Assembly (NCBI GenBank): GCA_045128915.1
Contig: JBGVIT010000044.1
Location: 73,326-137,325 of the forward strand
Direction of reading: 5' to 3'
Source of the DNA: RGIG9115 sp045128915
GTDB taxonomy: Bacteria > Bacillota > Clostridia > UBA1381
Length of the DNA: 64,000 nucleotides
Below the pieces are notes generated by a model. It was not told the DNA's origin. It saw nothing but the letters and a program-made list of their open reading frames with translations, and did no database searches. Position numbers and translations under genes: made by a program. Below are positions 1-8,379 of this stretch, one piece after another. The stretch's first letter is position 1. Each line of letters opens with the position of its first letter.

Positions 1-2
1 GA

Positions 3-1802
3 ATGTTAATTGTAAGCTCATTTACAGTTGCGTTGGCGGATAAAAGATTTACCGACTTTTCGAAAGAAGATTATGACTGGGCATATGACCAGGTTATGGA
101 TATGGTTGAAAAAGGCTATATTACAGGTTATGAAGATAATACATTCAAGCCTGATAACGGCGTAACAAGGTTAGAGGTGCTTGCACTGTTTTCAAGAGCA
201 ATGGGCGCTCTTGATGAAGCAAATGCAGAAGTGCTTGACCTTGCAGTTGGAACATATGAGGATATTTTGAAGTCTTACAAGCTTCCCTGGGGTACAAAGG
301 AAATTTCATTCCTTCTTTACCGTGACGTCCTTTCAATAGAAGACCTTAATACATATCTTGAGGGCGACCTTAAAAATGAAGCAATGCCCAGATACGAAGC
401 TGCAATTATTATAACAAAGGCTATGGGTGGCAAAAAGGCTGCATCATCAAATCCTTCTGTAACTCTCGACTTTACAGATTTGAATGATATTCCTTCAAAC
501 GCTCTTCAATATGTGAAGTACGTTTCCGATAATGGCATTATGATGGGTATGGAGGACGGAAGCTTCTCTCCAACCACAAGCGTGTTGAGAACTCAGATGT
601 CTGTAATGCTCAGCAGAGTTGTTGAAAAAACTGCTTATGAATTCAAAATCGTCAAACTTCAGAACATTGATACCGACGGAAGAATACTTACAGTTTATGA
701 CAAGAACGGAACATCTAATAAATATACATATCTTGATAATGTCATGATGAAGGTAGAAGGCGAAGAAACTGTTCCCAAGAATATGATAGTAGGAGTTGAT
801 GCAGTAATCACTCTTACAAATAATAAAGTAGCGTTTATCGACACTTTATCATCAATCCCTGACGAAACTGTTACCGGAACATTTCAGGGCCGTTCATCAT
901 CATCTACAGGTATAGTAAAGATTACAATAAAGGATTCAGAAACAGGAAAGAACACAGTTTATGAGTGCAGTCCTTCTGTAACAGTTACCTATAACGGTGA
1001 TCCTTCAACACTTACTAACTTTAAAACAAATGATTATATTATATTGGAACTTGTAAACGGTGTTGTTGAAAGGGTTGCAGGTGAGAATAAAACATCAACA
1101 GTAGTAAATGCTATTATCGAATCCATTTCTGTTGAACCTGATTTCACAATGACAATTTCTCACGCGAGTGAAGAATATGACGGTATGACATACCACATTT
1201 CAGATGACGTAACAGTTATTAAGAATAATGATACTGCTGAATTTGCAGATATTATGATTGGTGATAAGGCAACGCTTACAATTACCTATGGTAAGATTAC
1301 TGCAATCAAAGCAACATCATCCACAAAGAATACAACCGGTACAATAAGAGAAGTAAGGATTTCATCAACACCTTCAATCACCGTAAATATAGGCGGTCAG
1401 GATACAACTTATGTAGTATCTGCAAATGTTGAAGTAAGAATAAACGGCGAAAAAGGCACATTGTATGATTTCAGAGTAGGCGACAGCGTTAAGGTAACGC
1501 TTGAAAGTCAGACTGTTGTAAAGCTTGAATCAACAACAGCACAGTCTGCAAGCGGAAAGCTTGAAGGTACTGTTGTGGCTGTTAACTCAGCGTATGGTTT
1601 CATCAAGGTTGCATACTCTAATGAATACGGAATAAATGTTGAAGAAACAGTATATTGTAAAGATGCTACAACTACTATCATGAATTCAGCAGGTCAGACA
1701 AAGAAGCTTAAGGATATTGCCGAAGGTAGTGTTATTACAGCACACGGTTCAATAAGCAATGGCGCATTTACTGCTAAGATTATAGTAATATCAGCACAAT
1801 AA
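3..1802 (+). CDS. SLH-domain surface protein (5' end probably cut by window)
   Basis: Cell-surface protein held to the wall polymer by S-layer-homology (SLH) domains. The first residues (VSSFTVALADK) look like the end of a signal peptide without its charged start, so the true start probably lies before the window. Three SLH modules are visible at about residues 16-62 (with GYITGYEDNTFKP), 80-143 and 153-208 (with NGIMMGMEDGSFSP). The remaining 390 or so residues are Thr/Ser/Val-rich and beta-rich. They look like about five divergent repeats of 75-85 residues, each carrying a Thr-Val-Thr strand followed by an Asp-Tyr or Gly-Asp turn. No catalytic domain is recognised, so a structural or binding S-layer role is inferred. 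The gene ends in a hairpin and the next gene has its own ribosome site. Confidence 0.85.
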   Translation: MLIVSSFTVALADKRFTDFSKEDYDWAYDQVMDMVEKGYITGYEDNTFKPDNGVTRLEVLALFSRAMGALDEANAEVLDLAVGTYEDILKSYKLPWGTKEISFLLYRDVLSIEDLNTYLEGDLKNEAMPRYEAAIIITKAMGGKKAASSNPSVTLDFTDLNDIPSNALQYVKYVSDNGIMMGMEDGSFSPTTSVLRTQMSVMLSRVVEKTAYEFKIVKLQNIDTDGRILTVYDKNGTSNKYTYLDNVMMKVEGEETVPKNMIVGVDAVITLTNNKVAFIDTLSSIPDETVTGTFQGRSSSSTGIVKITIKDSETGKNTVYECSPSVTVTYNGDPSTLTNFKTNDYIILELVNGVVERVAGENKTSTVVNAIIESISVEPDFTMTISHASEEYDGMTYHISDDVTVIKNNDTAEFADIMIGDKATLTITYGKITAIKATSSTKNTTGTIREVRISSTPSITVNIGGQDTTYVVSANVEVRINGEKGTLYDFRVGDSVKVTLESQTVVKLESTTAQSASGKLEGTVVAVNSAYGFIKVAYSNEYGINVEETVYCKDATTTIMNSAGQTKKLKDIAEGSVITAHGSISNGAFTAKIIVISAQ

Positions 1803-1808
1803 ACACCT

Positions 1809-1840
1809 GACAGACAAAACCCAATGGGTTTTGTCTGTCT
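1809..1840 (+). terminator. Perfect 14-bp hairpin after the SLH gene
   Basis: The arms 1809-1822 and 1826-1839 are perfectly complementary around a 3-nt AAT loop, seven bases after the stop codon. The following T-tract is weak, so termination may be partial. Confidence 0.55.
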
Positions 1841-1864
1841 TATGTTAAGAGGAGAATGGTTTGG

Positions 1865-3001
1865 ATGAAAAAGAAAATTGAGAATTTTGCGTTCTGGATT
1901 GTGGCGTTCATATTTGCGGTGGCAGTAATTGCGGTTTATAAGACTTTTGATAATTTCAATTCAATAATGGAATTTTTAGGTAAGCTTGTGACAGCGCTGT
2001 CGCCGTTTATTACGGGTTTTGTTATTGCATATGTACTGAATATACCTATAAAGCGTATTAACAGATTGCTGTCAAAGACCAAAATAAAGTTTGTATCTTC
2101 CCACAGTTTAGGAATAAGTATATTGGTTTCGTATATCGGAGCGGTAGCTGTCATTGCGCTTGTGGTAGGCGCAGTTGTTCCTGCAATATACAAAAACTTA
2201 TCTGATTTTTATCAGAATTTGAATGTTTATCTGGCAAACTTCAAAGAATATGTTAAAAATGTTGAATTGTTCAAAAGATATGATATTCTTCAGAATTTCG
2301 ACGAATTCGACATATCAGGCAGTTTGTTCTCACTTATGAAGCGAGTTGATAGTGCAAGTGTACAGAAGTACGCAGTCGGTTTTTTCTCAGCAACATCAGG
2401 TATAGTTAATGTAGTAGTATCTATAATAGCATCAGTTTACATGATTATAGAAAAGGATACTATAATCGCCTGCTGCAAAAGAGGCGTTAATGCTTTTGTT
2501 AAAGAAAGCTGGACAGATGACGTTTTCTCGTATTGTAACAGAATAAATGAGGTATTCACAAGCTATATATATTCAAGAGTTCTTGTTTGTCTTGCTATGG
2601 GACTTCTGTGTTTTGTTGTTCTGTCTGTAATGCGGGTTAGATATGCATTTGCTCTTGGAATGTTTATAGGCTTTTGTGATATAATTCCGTATTTCGGTTC
2701 AATATTTGCTACAATAGTTGCAATATTTATTAATCTTTTAAGCGGCGGAGTGTGGAACACCGTATGGATTGGTATTGTACTTCTTATTCTCCAGCAGATA
2801 GACGGAAATATAATTGCACCTAAAATCATGGGCAATAAGCTTGAAATCAGTCCGCTGCTAACTGTTGTTTCCGTTGTGGTAGGGGGTAAGCTTTTCGGAT
2901 TTGTAGGAATGGCTCTTTCAGTACCTATTGCAGCAGTTTTAAAAATTGTCCTCGCCGACATAATAACAGCAGTTGAAAATAAAAAACAAATCAGTTCATA
3001 A
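1865..3001 (+). CDS. AI-2E family (PerM/YtvI-like) membrane permease
   Basis: Multi-pass membrane protein of the AI-2E transporter superfamily. Family members export small molecules or act in Na+/H+ antiport, and the substrate here is unknown. Hydrophobic spans are visible at the N-terminus (two), near residues 70-95 and repeatedly through 190-370, with the family's typical central soluble stretch between. The signature GFCDIIPYFGSIFA and the C-terminal KLEISPLLTVVSVVVGGKLFGFVGM region match the family. An upstream in-frame ATG at 1856 sits only 1 nt after GGAG. ATG 1865 (MKKKIENF) is about 10 nt from AAGAGGAG and is preferred, giving 378 residues, the family's usual size. Transcription ends in a bidirectional terminator shared with the convergent Rrf2 gene. 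Confidence 0.85.
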   Translation: MKKKIENFAFWIVAFIFAVAVIAVYKTFDNFNSIMEFLGKLVTALSPFITGFVIAYVLNIPIKRINRLLSKTKIKFVSSHSLGISILVSYIGAVAVIALVVGAVVPAIYKNLSDFYQNLNVYLANFKEYVKNVELFKRYDILQNFDEFDISGSLFSLMKRVDSASVQKYAVGFFSATSGIVNVVVSIIASVYMIIEKDTIIACCKRGVNAFVKESWTDDVFSYCNRINEVFTSYIYSRVLVCLAMGLLCFVVLSVMRVRYAFALGMFIGFCDIIPYFGSIFATIVAIFINLLSGGVWNTVWIGIVLLILQQIDGNIIAPKIMGNKLEISPLLTVVSVVVGGKLFGFVGMALSVPIAAVLKIVLADIITAVENKKQISS

Positions 3002-3002
3002 C

Positions 3003-3036
3003 AAAAAATGTCACTCATTAATGAGTGACATTTTTT
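3003..3036. terminator. Bidirectional terminator between convergent genes
   Basis: An A6 run, the stem ATGTCACTCATT/AATGAGTGACAT and a T6 run form a perfect palindrome. It ends the permease gene on the plus strand and the Rrf2 gene on the minus strand. Confidence 0.9.
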
Positions 3037-3037
3037 A

Positions 3038-3487
3038 TTATAGAAGTACAATATTTTCAGCTTGTCTGTTTGACTTTCTTCGTTGCTTGTCTGCAATATC
3101 TTTAAGAGTAATTGAGTCAAGATATGTATTGATTGCCTTGTATAATCCTTCCCACACAAACAATGTGGTACAATCCTCGCCTTTTTCGCAGCCGGCAGGG
3201 TTGAAATCAAGGCAGGGAACAGGAGCAAGACTGCCTTCTGTAAGTCTTAATACATCTCCTACTGTATAATTTTCGGGGCTGCTTGCTAATCGGTAACCGC
3301 CCTGAAAACCTCTGTTTGCCTCTAATATTCCGGAGCCGTTAAATAACGGTACAATTTGTTCGAGATACTTTTTAGAAATCTGCTGACGTTCTGCAATATC
3401 CTTAAGAGCAATAAATCCTTTGTCTTTGTTTACTGCAAGGTCAGTAAGCATTCTGAGTGCATACCGTCCCTTTGTGGAAATCTTCAT
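3038..3487 (-). CDS. Rrf2-family transcription regulator with three Cys (IscR/CymR-like)
   Basis: A 149-residue winged-helix repressor of the Rrf2 family. The start MKISTKGRYALRML, the helix-turn-helix region (DIAERQQISKKYLEQI) and the wing (NRGFQGGYRLA) are canonical. Cysteines fall at 92, 100 and 106, close to the [2Fe-2S] ligands of E. coli IscR (92, 98, 104), so an Fe-S or redox-sensing role is likely. CymR, the cysteine regulator of Bacillus, lacks these residues. No partner gene is adjacent; nifS-nifU lies 43 kb away in this window and is a conceivable target. A perfect dyad overlaps its own -10 box, which suggests autoregulation. The last residues are charged and probably disordered. 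Confidence 0.9.
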   Translation of the reverse strand: MKISTKGRYALRMLTDLAVNKDKGFIALKDIAERQQISKKYLEQIVPLFNGSGILEANRGFQGGYRLASSPENYTVGDVLRLTEGSLAPVPCLDFNPAGCEKGEDCTTLFVWEGLYKAINTYLDSITLKDIADKQRRKSNRQAENIVLL

Positions 3488-3510
3488 ACAAACACAGACC
3501 TTTCTTAACT

Positions 3511-3554
3511 ATATAATACCTTGATATTATATCATAAATAAAAACATTTTTCAA
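3511..3554 (-). promoter_or_regulatory. Rrf2 gene promoter with dyad operator candidate
   Basis: Read on the minus strand, TTGAAA (3554-3549) and TATAAT (3531-3526) are 17 bp apart, with an extended TGA before the -10. The 8-bp inverted repeat ATATAATA (3511-3518) / TATTATAT (3525-3532) overlaps the -10, where a repressor would block transcription. A second regulator could equally use it. Confidence 0.7.
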
Positions 3555-3570
3555 GTAAAATTCAAACTTT

Positions 3571-4425
3571 TTAGAATAAATGTTTTCTTATAAATCCCTC
3601 GCCGTATATGCCGTCGGAAACAGCAGATGTGAAAAATGCTTTGCTGTCAGCATCAAATACGGCTTCTTTAAGTGCTGAGAATTCTCTGTGCCTTACTGCG
3701 CAAAGAACAATTTTTTTGTTTTCTCTTGTGAAGCCACCTTCTGCGTTTATAATAGTAACACCTCGGTCAATCCGCTTGTTTATTTGTTCTATAACTTCTT
3801 TTTCTTTAGAGGTTATAATAAATGTCAGCCTTGAGCTGTCGCCTGAATATACCATGAAATCCACAAGTTTTCCGGATGCAAATAATGATATTACTCCGTA
3901 AAGGCCGGCTTCAATATCGTGAAAAAATAACACAGATGCCAATAGCACGAAACAGTCAATAATCAAAATTGCAATTCCGATTCTCAGATGAGGAAATTTC
4001 AGTCTTAAAAGCATTGATAAAATATCAGTACCACCGGTTGTATAGCCTGCCGAAAAGATAATTCCGAGACCAATGCCAAGCAGGACTCCGCCAAATACGC
4101 TGCCGAGCAGTCTGTCTCCGGTATATACGGGAAATAAAGGAGTTATAATAAAATCAATTATGAATGAAGTTACAATCAATGCAATTACTGTTTTAAAAAT
4201 AAGCTTTCCCGACAGCTTTCTGTAACCTGCATATAAAATCGGAATGTTAATCAGTATGCTTACTGTACCTATGGGCAGTCCGAATAAATGGTTCGTTATA
4301 ATACTGATTCCTGATGCGCCGCCGGGCGCGATGTTTGCAGGGTTCAGAAAGCAGCATATACCTACGGCGTAAATAATCGCTCCTGCCAGCACTTTGAAAC
4401 ACTCAAAAATTTTCGATTTTTTCAT
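3571..4425 (-). CDS. YitT family membrane protein (DUF161 + DUF2179)
   Basis: A 284-residue membrane protein of the YitT/YpjC family, whose biochemical function is not established. About five or six hydrophobic spans fill residues 10-200, including the family pattern NPANIAPGGASGISII near residues 28-43 and GYTTGGTDILSM near 127. A soluble C-terminal DUF2179 domain follows (about 200-280, with GVTIINAEGGFTRENKKIVLCAV), thought to bind a small ligand. The ribosome site GAGGAG lies about 9 nt before ATG. The gene is divergent from the HAD phosphatase and downstream of nothing obvious, so it is probably monocistronic. Confidence 0.88.
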   Translation of the reverse strand: MKKSKIFECFKVLAGAIIYAVGICCFLNPANIAPGGASGISIITNHLFGLPIGTVSILINIPILYAGYRKLSGKLIFKTVIALIVTSFIIDFIITPLFPVYTGDRLLGSVFGGVLLGIGLGIIFSAGYTTGGTDILSMLLRLKFPHLRIGIAILIIDCFVLLASVLFFHDIEAGLYGVISLFASGKLVDFMVYSGDSSRLTFIITSKEKEVIEQINKRIDRGVTIINAEGGFTRENKKIVLCAVRHREFSALKEAVFDADSKAFFTSAVSDGIYGEGFIRKHLF

Positions 4426-4515
4426 TATATCTCCTCGCTTTTTTGTAGTTTGTCAAATATTTTAGGTTTTTATACCGAGCCATTATATGCATTATATAAA
4501 AATTATTTTACAGCC

Positions 4516-4544
4516 TTGTATTTTTCGCGTTTAAGCTATATAAT
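4516..4544 (+). promoter_or_regulatory. Promoter of the HAD phosphatase gene
   Basis: TTGTAT (4516-4521), a 17-bp spacer and TATAAT (4539-4544) lie 27 bp before the chosen ATG. Confidence 0.65.
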
Positions 4545-4570
4545 ACTTTTTGTGAAAGGAAATGTTTGAT

Positions 4571-5236
4571 ATGATTAAATTATGTGTTTTTGATTTGGAC
4601 GGAACTGTAATGGATACTCTTGCATCTATTGCATACTATGTTAATTATACCCTTAAGAAGCTTGGTCTTGAAGAAATAGAACAGGAAAAATTTAAATACT
4701 TTGCAGGAGACGGCAGAGCAACGCTTCTGCATCGTTCGCTTGATTTCAGAAATGCTGATACGGAAGAAAATTTCCGAACAGCCTGCAAATTCTATGATGA
4801 AGCGTATGAGGGTAATTTTATGTATCTTACAAAACCCTTTGACGGAATAAAAGAAGAACTTGACAGAATTAAACAATCAGGACGAAAAATAGCAGTTTTA
4901 TCAAATAAGCCTCATAATGTTTGTGGCTTTATAATAAACAGTATCTTTGGCGATAATTACTTTGACTGTGTTCAGGGGCAGCAGGATTTTATGCCAATTA
5001 AGCCTGAGCCGTCAGGATTTCTGAGAATTGTTTCCGAACTTGATTGTTCACCTGAGGAAAGCGTAATGATAGGCGACACGGATGTTGACATGAAAACGGG
5101 TGTAAACGCAGGAGCACATTCTCTCGGCGTACTCTGGGGCTTCAGGGAAAGGGAAGAACTTGTTACAAACGGTGCAGAAGAATTAGTTTCACACCCATCC
5201 GATATTCTCAAAGCCATAGAGAATATGAACAAATAA
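4571..5236 (+). CDS. HAD-superfamily phosphatase (phosphoglycolate phosphatase-like)
   Basis: Small-molecule phosphatase of HAD subfamily I, similar to Gph/PpaX. Motif I is FDLDGTVMDT near residues 6-15 with the nucleophile and acid Asp residues. Motif II is VLSNKP near residue 113. The motif III lysine is probably in IKPEP, and motif IV is GDTDVDM near 172. The cap domain is the helical insertion at about 20-85. Phosphoglycolate or pyrophosphate are the usual substrates of close relatives, but specificity cannot be read from sequence. ATG 4571 is about 10 nt from AAAGGA, whereas ATG 4562 almost touches it, so the shorter form is preferred. Confidence 0.88.
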   Translation: MIKLCVFDLDGTVMDTLASIAYYVNYTLKKLGLEEIEQEKFKYFAGDGRATLLHRSLDFRNADTEENFRTACKFYDEAYEGNFMYLTKPFDGIKEELDRIKQSGRKIAVLSNKPHNVCGFIINSIFGDNYFDCVQGQQDFMPIKPEPSGFLRIVSELDCSPEESVMIGDTDVDMKTGVNAGAHSLGVLWGFREREELVTNGAEELVSHPSDILKAIENMNK

Positions 5237-5258
5237 GTCATAATTTGTAAAAAAAGTG

Positions 5259-5287
5259 TTGAATTATTTTTGTTTTTATGGTAGAAT
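5259..5287 (+). promoter_or_regulatory. Promoter of the DUF1846 gene
   Basis: TTGAAT (5259-5264), 17 bp, TAGAAT (5282-5287). Confidence 0.7.
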
Positions 5288-5329
5288 GAATTTAATTAAT
5301 TTTATTTGCAATTACGAAAGGCAAAAAGC

Positions 5330-6814
5330 ATGAACAAAATAGGTTTTGATAATGACAAATATATAAAAATGCAGTCTGAGCATATAGAAAAGCGTATTTC
5401 TGAGTTCGGCGACAAGTTGTATCTTGAGCTGGGAGGAAAGCTCTTTGATGACTTCCATGCATCACGAGTTCTTACGGGATTTCAGCCCGACAGTAAAATC
5501 AAAATGCTTCTCCACCTTAAAGATAAGCTTGAAATAGTAGTAGCCATATCAGCGCTTGATATTGTGAAGAATAAAATCAGAAGCGATTATAATATATCCT
5601 ATGACCTTGATGTTCTGCGCCTTATAGATGCATTCCGGAAAATAGGCTTATACGTAGGCAGCGTTGTTATAACTCAGTATAGTGGCCAATCTGCTGCGGC
5701 GAGCTTCAAAAACAAACTCGAATCATTGGGTATAAAGGTATTTTTGCATTACCCCATCGATGGCTATCCTGCAAATATCGAGCTTATAGTAAGCGATGAG
5801 GGATTTGGTAAGAATGAATATGTAACAACCGAGCGTCCTCTTGTTCTCGTTACTGCTCCCGGTCCGGGCAGCGGCAAAATGGCTACTTGTCTTTCTCAGC
5901 TTTATCACGAGCATAAGCGCGGTGTAAAGGCAGGCTATGCAAAATTTGAAACATTTCCCGTATGGAACTTGCCGCTCAACCACCCCGTAAACCTTGCTTA
6001 TGAAGCGGCTACGGCAGATTTGAATGATGTAAATATGATTGATCCGTTTCATCTTCAGGCGTACGGCGAAACAACTGTAAATTATAATAGAGATATAGAA
6101 GTATTCCCTGTACTCAATGCAATGTTCAATAAGATTCTCGGCAAAAGCCCTTATAAATCACCTACTGATATGGGTGTTAATATGGCAGGAATGTGTATTG
6201 TTGATGACAATGCAGTTTGTGAAGCGGCAAAAATGGAAATAATACGCCGTTATTATCATACAAAGTGCGCATTGCTTAACGGTTTTGTAACCAATGACGC
6301 AGTATATAAGCTTGAACTTATAATCAATCAGGCTGGCATAAGTCTTAAGGACAGAAAAGTTGTTGATGCAGCTGTTGAGCGTGCAAACAGCACCGATATG
6401 CCTGCTACTGCAATAGAGCTTCCCGACGGAGCTGTTGTAACCGGAAAGACAACTAATCTTCTTGGTGCATCAGCTGCTGTATTGCTTAATTCTCTTAAGT
6501 ATCTTGCTGGAATTGATAAATCAGTTAAGCTTATATCACCTGATGTTATTGAGCCAATCCAAAAGCTTAAAACCAACAACCTTGGAAATCATAACCCAAG
6601 GCTTCATATGGACGAAACTCTCATAGCGCTTTCCATATGTGCTACAACCGACGAGATTGCAAAGCGTGCTTTGGAAAAGCTTCCGGAGCTTAAAGGCTGC
6701 GAAGCTCATTCTTCGGTGGTTTTATCTCAGATAGATTCATCTGTGTTCAGAAAGCTTGGCATGAATCTTACTTGCGAGCCGGTGTATCAATCCAAGAAAC
6801 TTTATCATGGATAA
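5330..6814 (+). CDS. DUF1846 (UPF0371) family protein
   Basis: A 494-residue cytoplasmic protein of the DUF1846 family, common in Firmicutes and of unknown biochemical role. It spans the full family length. The N-terminal start MNKIGFDNDKYIKMQSEHI, the region TERPLVLVTAPGPGSGKMAT (a glycine-rich, P-loop-like segment near residue 180) and the LHMDETLIALSICATTDEIA segment near 430 are typical. The ATG at 5330 lies about 8 nt after GAAAGG; the longer frame would need a TTG without a ribosome site. It has its own promoter and is separated from the next promoter by about 30 bp, so it appears monocistronic. The P-loop-like motif suggests nucleotide binding, which is only inference. Confidence 0.9.
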   Translation: MNKIGFDNDKYIKMQSEHIEKRISEFGDKLYLELGGKLFDDFHASRVLTGFQPDSKIKMLLHLKDKLEIVVAISALDIVKNKIRSDYNISYDLDVLRLIDAFRKIGLYVGSVVITQYSGQSAAASFKNKLESLGIKVFLHYPIDGYPANIELIVSDEGFGKNEYVTTERPLVLVTAPGPGSGKMATCLSQLYHEHKRGVKAGYAKFETFPVWNLPLNHPVNLAYEAATADLNDVNMIDPFHLQAYGETTVNYNRDIEVFPVLNAMFNKILGKSPYKSPTDMGVNMAGMCIVDDNAVCEAAKMEIIRRYYHTKCALLNGFVTNDAVYKLELIINQAGISLKDRKVVDAAVERANSTDMPATAIELPDGAVVTGKTTNLLGASAAVLLNSLKYLAGIDKSVKLISPDVIEPIQKLKTNNLGNHNPRLHMDETLIALSICATTDEIAKRALEKLPELKGCEAHSSVVLSQIDSSVFRKLGMNLTCEPVYQSKKLYHG

Positions 6815-6844
6815 TAGTGGATATAAATATTTTTCCAAAAAGGG

Positions 6845-6873
6845 TTGATTTAAGTAATATATAATGGTATAAT
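6845..6873 (+). promoter_or_regulatory. Promoter of the zinc-ribbon/coiled-coil gene pair
   Basis: TTGATT (6845-6850), 17 bp, TATAAT (6868-6873), with an extended TGG before the -10. Confidence 0.75.
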
Positions 6874-6918
6874 CATAATATCTATATATTGGTTGCACAT
6901 CTGAAAGGGAGTGTATTA

Positions 6919-7314
6919 ATGGCTAATTTTGATGACATTATCAAGCGTTTAAGCAGCACAGCCACAAAGTTTGGCGAAGCTGCAGAAAACATTTCAAAAA
7001 AGACTGTCAGCAAAGTAGAAAATCTAACCCATGAGGCGAAAATCCGTTACGCTCTTCATGAGGTGGAAAACAGAATACAAACAAACTATGCAGCTATGGG
7101 TGAGTCAGTATATACGAGTATGAAAAACAATACCGAAAATGATGATTTTTCGGAAATAATGGGTAGGCTTGATGCTCTTCATGACGAGCTTGACCAGCTT
7201 AAGCAGCAGTTAAAGGAAGAATGTGGCTTGTCCATATGTCCGGAGTGTGAGTCGCTGGTAGGAAGGAACAACCGTTTTTGTTCCAAGTGCGGAGCTAAGA
7301 TGAATGATGAATAA
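6919..7314 (+). CDS. Zinc-ribbon coiled-coil protein of unknown function
   Basis: A 131-residue protein that I cannot assign to a characterised family. Residues 1-100 are amphipathic and helical, with a likely coiled coil at about 82-100 (LHDELDQLKQQLKEE). The C-terminus is a compact zinc ribbon with four cysteines at 107, 110, 121 and 124 (CPEC and CSKC). This layout, a helical stalk plus a terminal treble-clef or zinc-ribbon, is common in small Firmicute proteins that scaffold membrane or envelope complexes. ATG 6919 is about 7 nt after AAGGGAG. The next gene overlaps its end by 11 nt, so the two products are very likely made together and may interact. Confidence 0.75.
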   Translation: MANFDDIIKRLSSTATKFGEAAENISKKTVSKVENLTHEAKIRYALHEVENRIQTNYAAMGESVYTSMKNNTENDDFSEIMGRLDALHDELDQLKQQLKEECGLSICPECESLVGRNNRFCSKCGAKMNDE

Positions 7315-8161
7315 ATTTACTCAGTTTATAAACAAAATTAATGAATGGAGAGATAAAGTTATGACAGAGGAGAGAAAAAGAGATTTGCAATCTGTTCTTC
7401 AGGCTGGCAAAAAGGTAGTAGCCAAGCTCAAAAAGTATCATGACGATAAGATAATATCATATGACGGTGCAGATGCTTTCTATTCAGATGCGGCTGATTA
7501 TGCTGATAATATTGATGACGCAGTTGAAAGAGCATTTGCAGGAGAAGAGGTTTTTGTCGAGGAAACAGATGTTGAAGCAGGACTCGGCGAAAAAGCATTT
7601 GGTTATTACGAAAAAATCATGAACAAGCTCGACTCTGTTAAAGAAAGCATCAAGGGCAACGAAAGCGTTGCAGAGCTTTTGAAAAAAGCTGACGGTGTGT
7701 TCAAAAACAGTTCATCTCTCACAAAAGAAGAACTTCAGGCAGAACTTGACGAACTGATGGTTGAGCTTGAAGATAAGCTTTCTGTAATAGCAGACAAAAC
7801 AACAGCTGCGGCTACTGCTATTGAAGGACTTAATGAGCAGTCAAAGGAAAATTATTCAAATATAACAACTTCTATTACAGATGTTTCCGACAAAGCAGAC
7901 GATATGATTACAACTTTGTCAGAGGTAAGTGCTGTTTTAAAATCATCAGCGCCTAAGCTTGAAGAAATCAGAGAAGCATCAATAGGAATTGATAAGCTTA
8001 CAGACTCAGTTTTTGAGCTTAAGAATACAAATATAAAAGTAAAGAACGAAATCGAAGCTATTAATGCAAAAATACGCTTTTTGAAGATTTGGGGAATAAG
8101 TGCGTGTGCAGTTATAGCTCTTATGGCAGCAGCTATGATTGTTCTGCAGATAGTGTTCTGA
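7304..8161 (+). CDS. Tail-anchored coiled-coil protein of unknown function
   Basis: A 285-residue protein without a recognised domain. It is highly charged and helical, with long heptad-like stretches at about 100-165 and 165-262 (repeated EL, SV and DK patterns reminiscent of methyl-accepting or tether proteins). It ends in one hydrophobic segment at about 265-285 that finishes at the C-terminus. This predicts a C-tail-anchored membrane protein with its bulk in the cytoplasm. The start overlaps the zinc-ribbon gene by 11 nt. ATG 7304 and ATG 7307 are adjacent and cannot be separated. An envelope or cell-division scaffold role is possible but unsupported by motif. Confidence 0.72.
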   Translation: MMNKFTQFINKINEWRDKVMTEERKRDLQSVLQAGKKVVAKLKKYHDDKIISYDGADAFYSDAADYADNIDDAVERAFAGEEVFVEETDVEAGLGEKAFGYYEKIMNKLDSVKESIKGNESVAELLKKADGVFKNSSSLTKEELQAELDELMVELEDKLSVIADKTTAAATAIEGLNEQSKENYSNITTSITDVSDKADDMITTLSEVSAVLKSSAPKLEEIREASIGIDKLTDSVFELKNTNIKVKNEIEAINAKIRFLKIWGISACAVIALMAAAMIVLQIVF

Positions 8162-8167
8162 TAATAA
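8139..8167 (+). promoter_or_regulatory. Possible SRP RNA promoter
   Basis: TTGTTC (8139-8144), 17 bp, TAATAA (8162-8167), inside the end of the preceding gene. It would start RNA near 8174, right at the SRP RNA 5' end. The match to consensus is weak. Confidence 0.35.
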
Positions 8168-8175
8168 AATTAATT

Positions 8176-8290
8176 TTGGCGATGATGACCGAGCCCGTGC
8201 GATTGAAACCCGTGAACCTTGTCAGGTGGGGAACCAAGCAGCAATAAGCGGTGTTTTCAATGTGTTACGGTAAACTCGGTCGGAGCCATT
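8176..8290 (+). ncRNA. ffs: Signal recognition particle RNA (small bacterial type)
   Basis: RNA scaffold of the signal recognition particle. The conserved SRP54 (Ffh)-binding core is present: GTCAGGTGGGGAACCAAGCAG at 8221-8241, with the apical GGGGAACC loop and the asymmetric A-rich AAGCAG side. Outer helices fit: GACCGAG (8187-8193) with CTCGGTC (8275-8281), and ATTGAAA (8202-8208) with TTTCAAT (8255-8261). The space before it is too short for an Alu domain, so this is the small form. Its position just before dnaX matches B. subtilis (scr-dnaX). The protein partner FtsY is encoded at 56 kb; ffh is not in the window. Confidence 0.92.
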
Positions 8291-8300
8291 TATATTACTG

Positions 8301-8360
8301 CACCGTGATGTTCGATGGAAGAAGCTAATTTGTTTCAGCATACCATTTGCGGTGTTTTTT
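8301..8360 (+). terminator. Probable SRP RNA terminator
   Basis: A long irregular hairpin closes with CACCG (8301-8305) / CGGTG (8350-8354), has inner ATGG/CCAT and GAA/TTTC pairing, and is followed by a T6 run. Readthrough could still feed dnaX 20 bases further on. Confidence 0.55.
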
Positions 8361-8379
8361 ATTGAAGATAGGAGATAAT

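Noticed and set aside
2563..3228. Long open frame on the minus strand (221 codons)
   Set aside because: It is antisense to the AI-2E permease gene, has no ribosome site or family resemblance, and crosses the bidirectional terminator.
8176..8360. Large Bacillus-type SRP RNA with Alu domain
   Set aside because: There is no room for the Alu domain at the 5' end, because the preceding gene ends at 8161. The 3' hairpin looks like a terminator.
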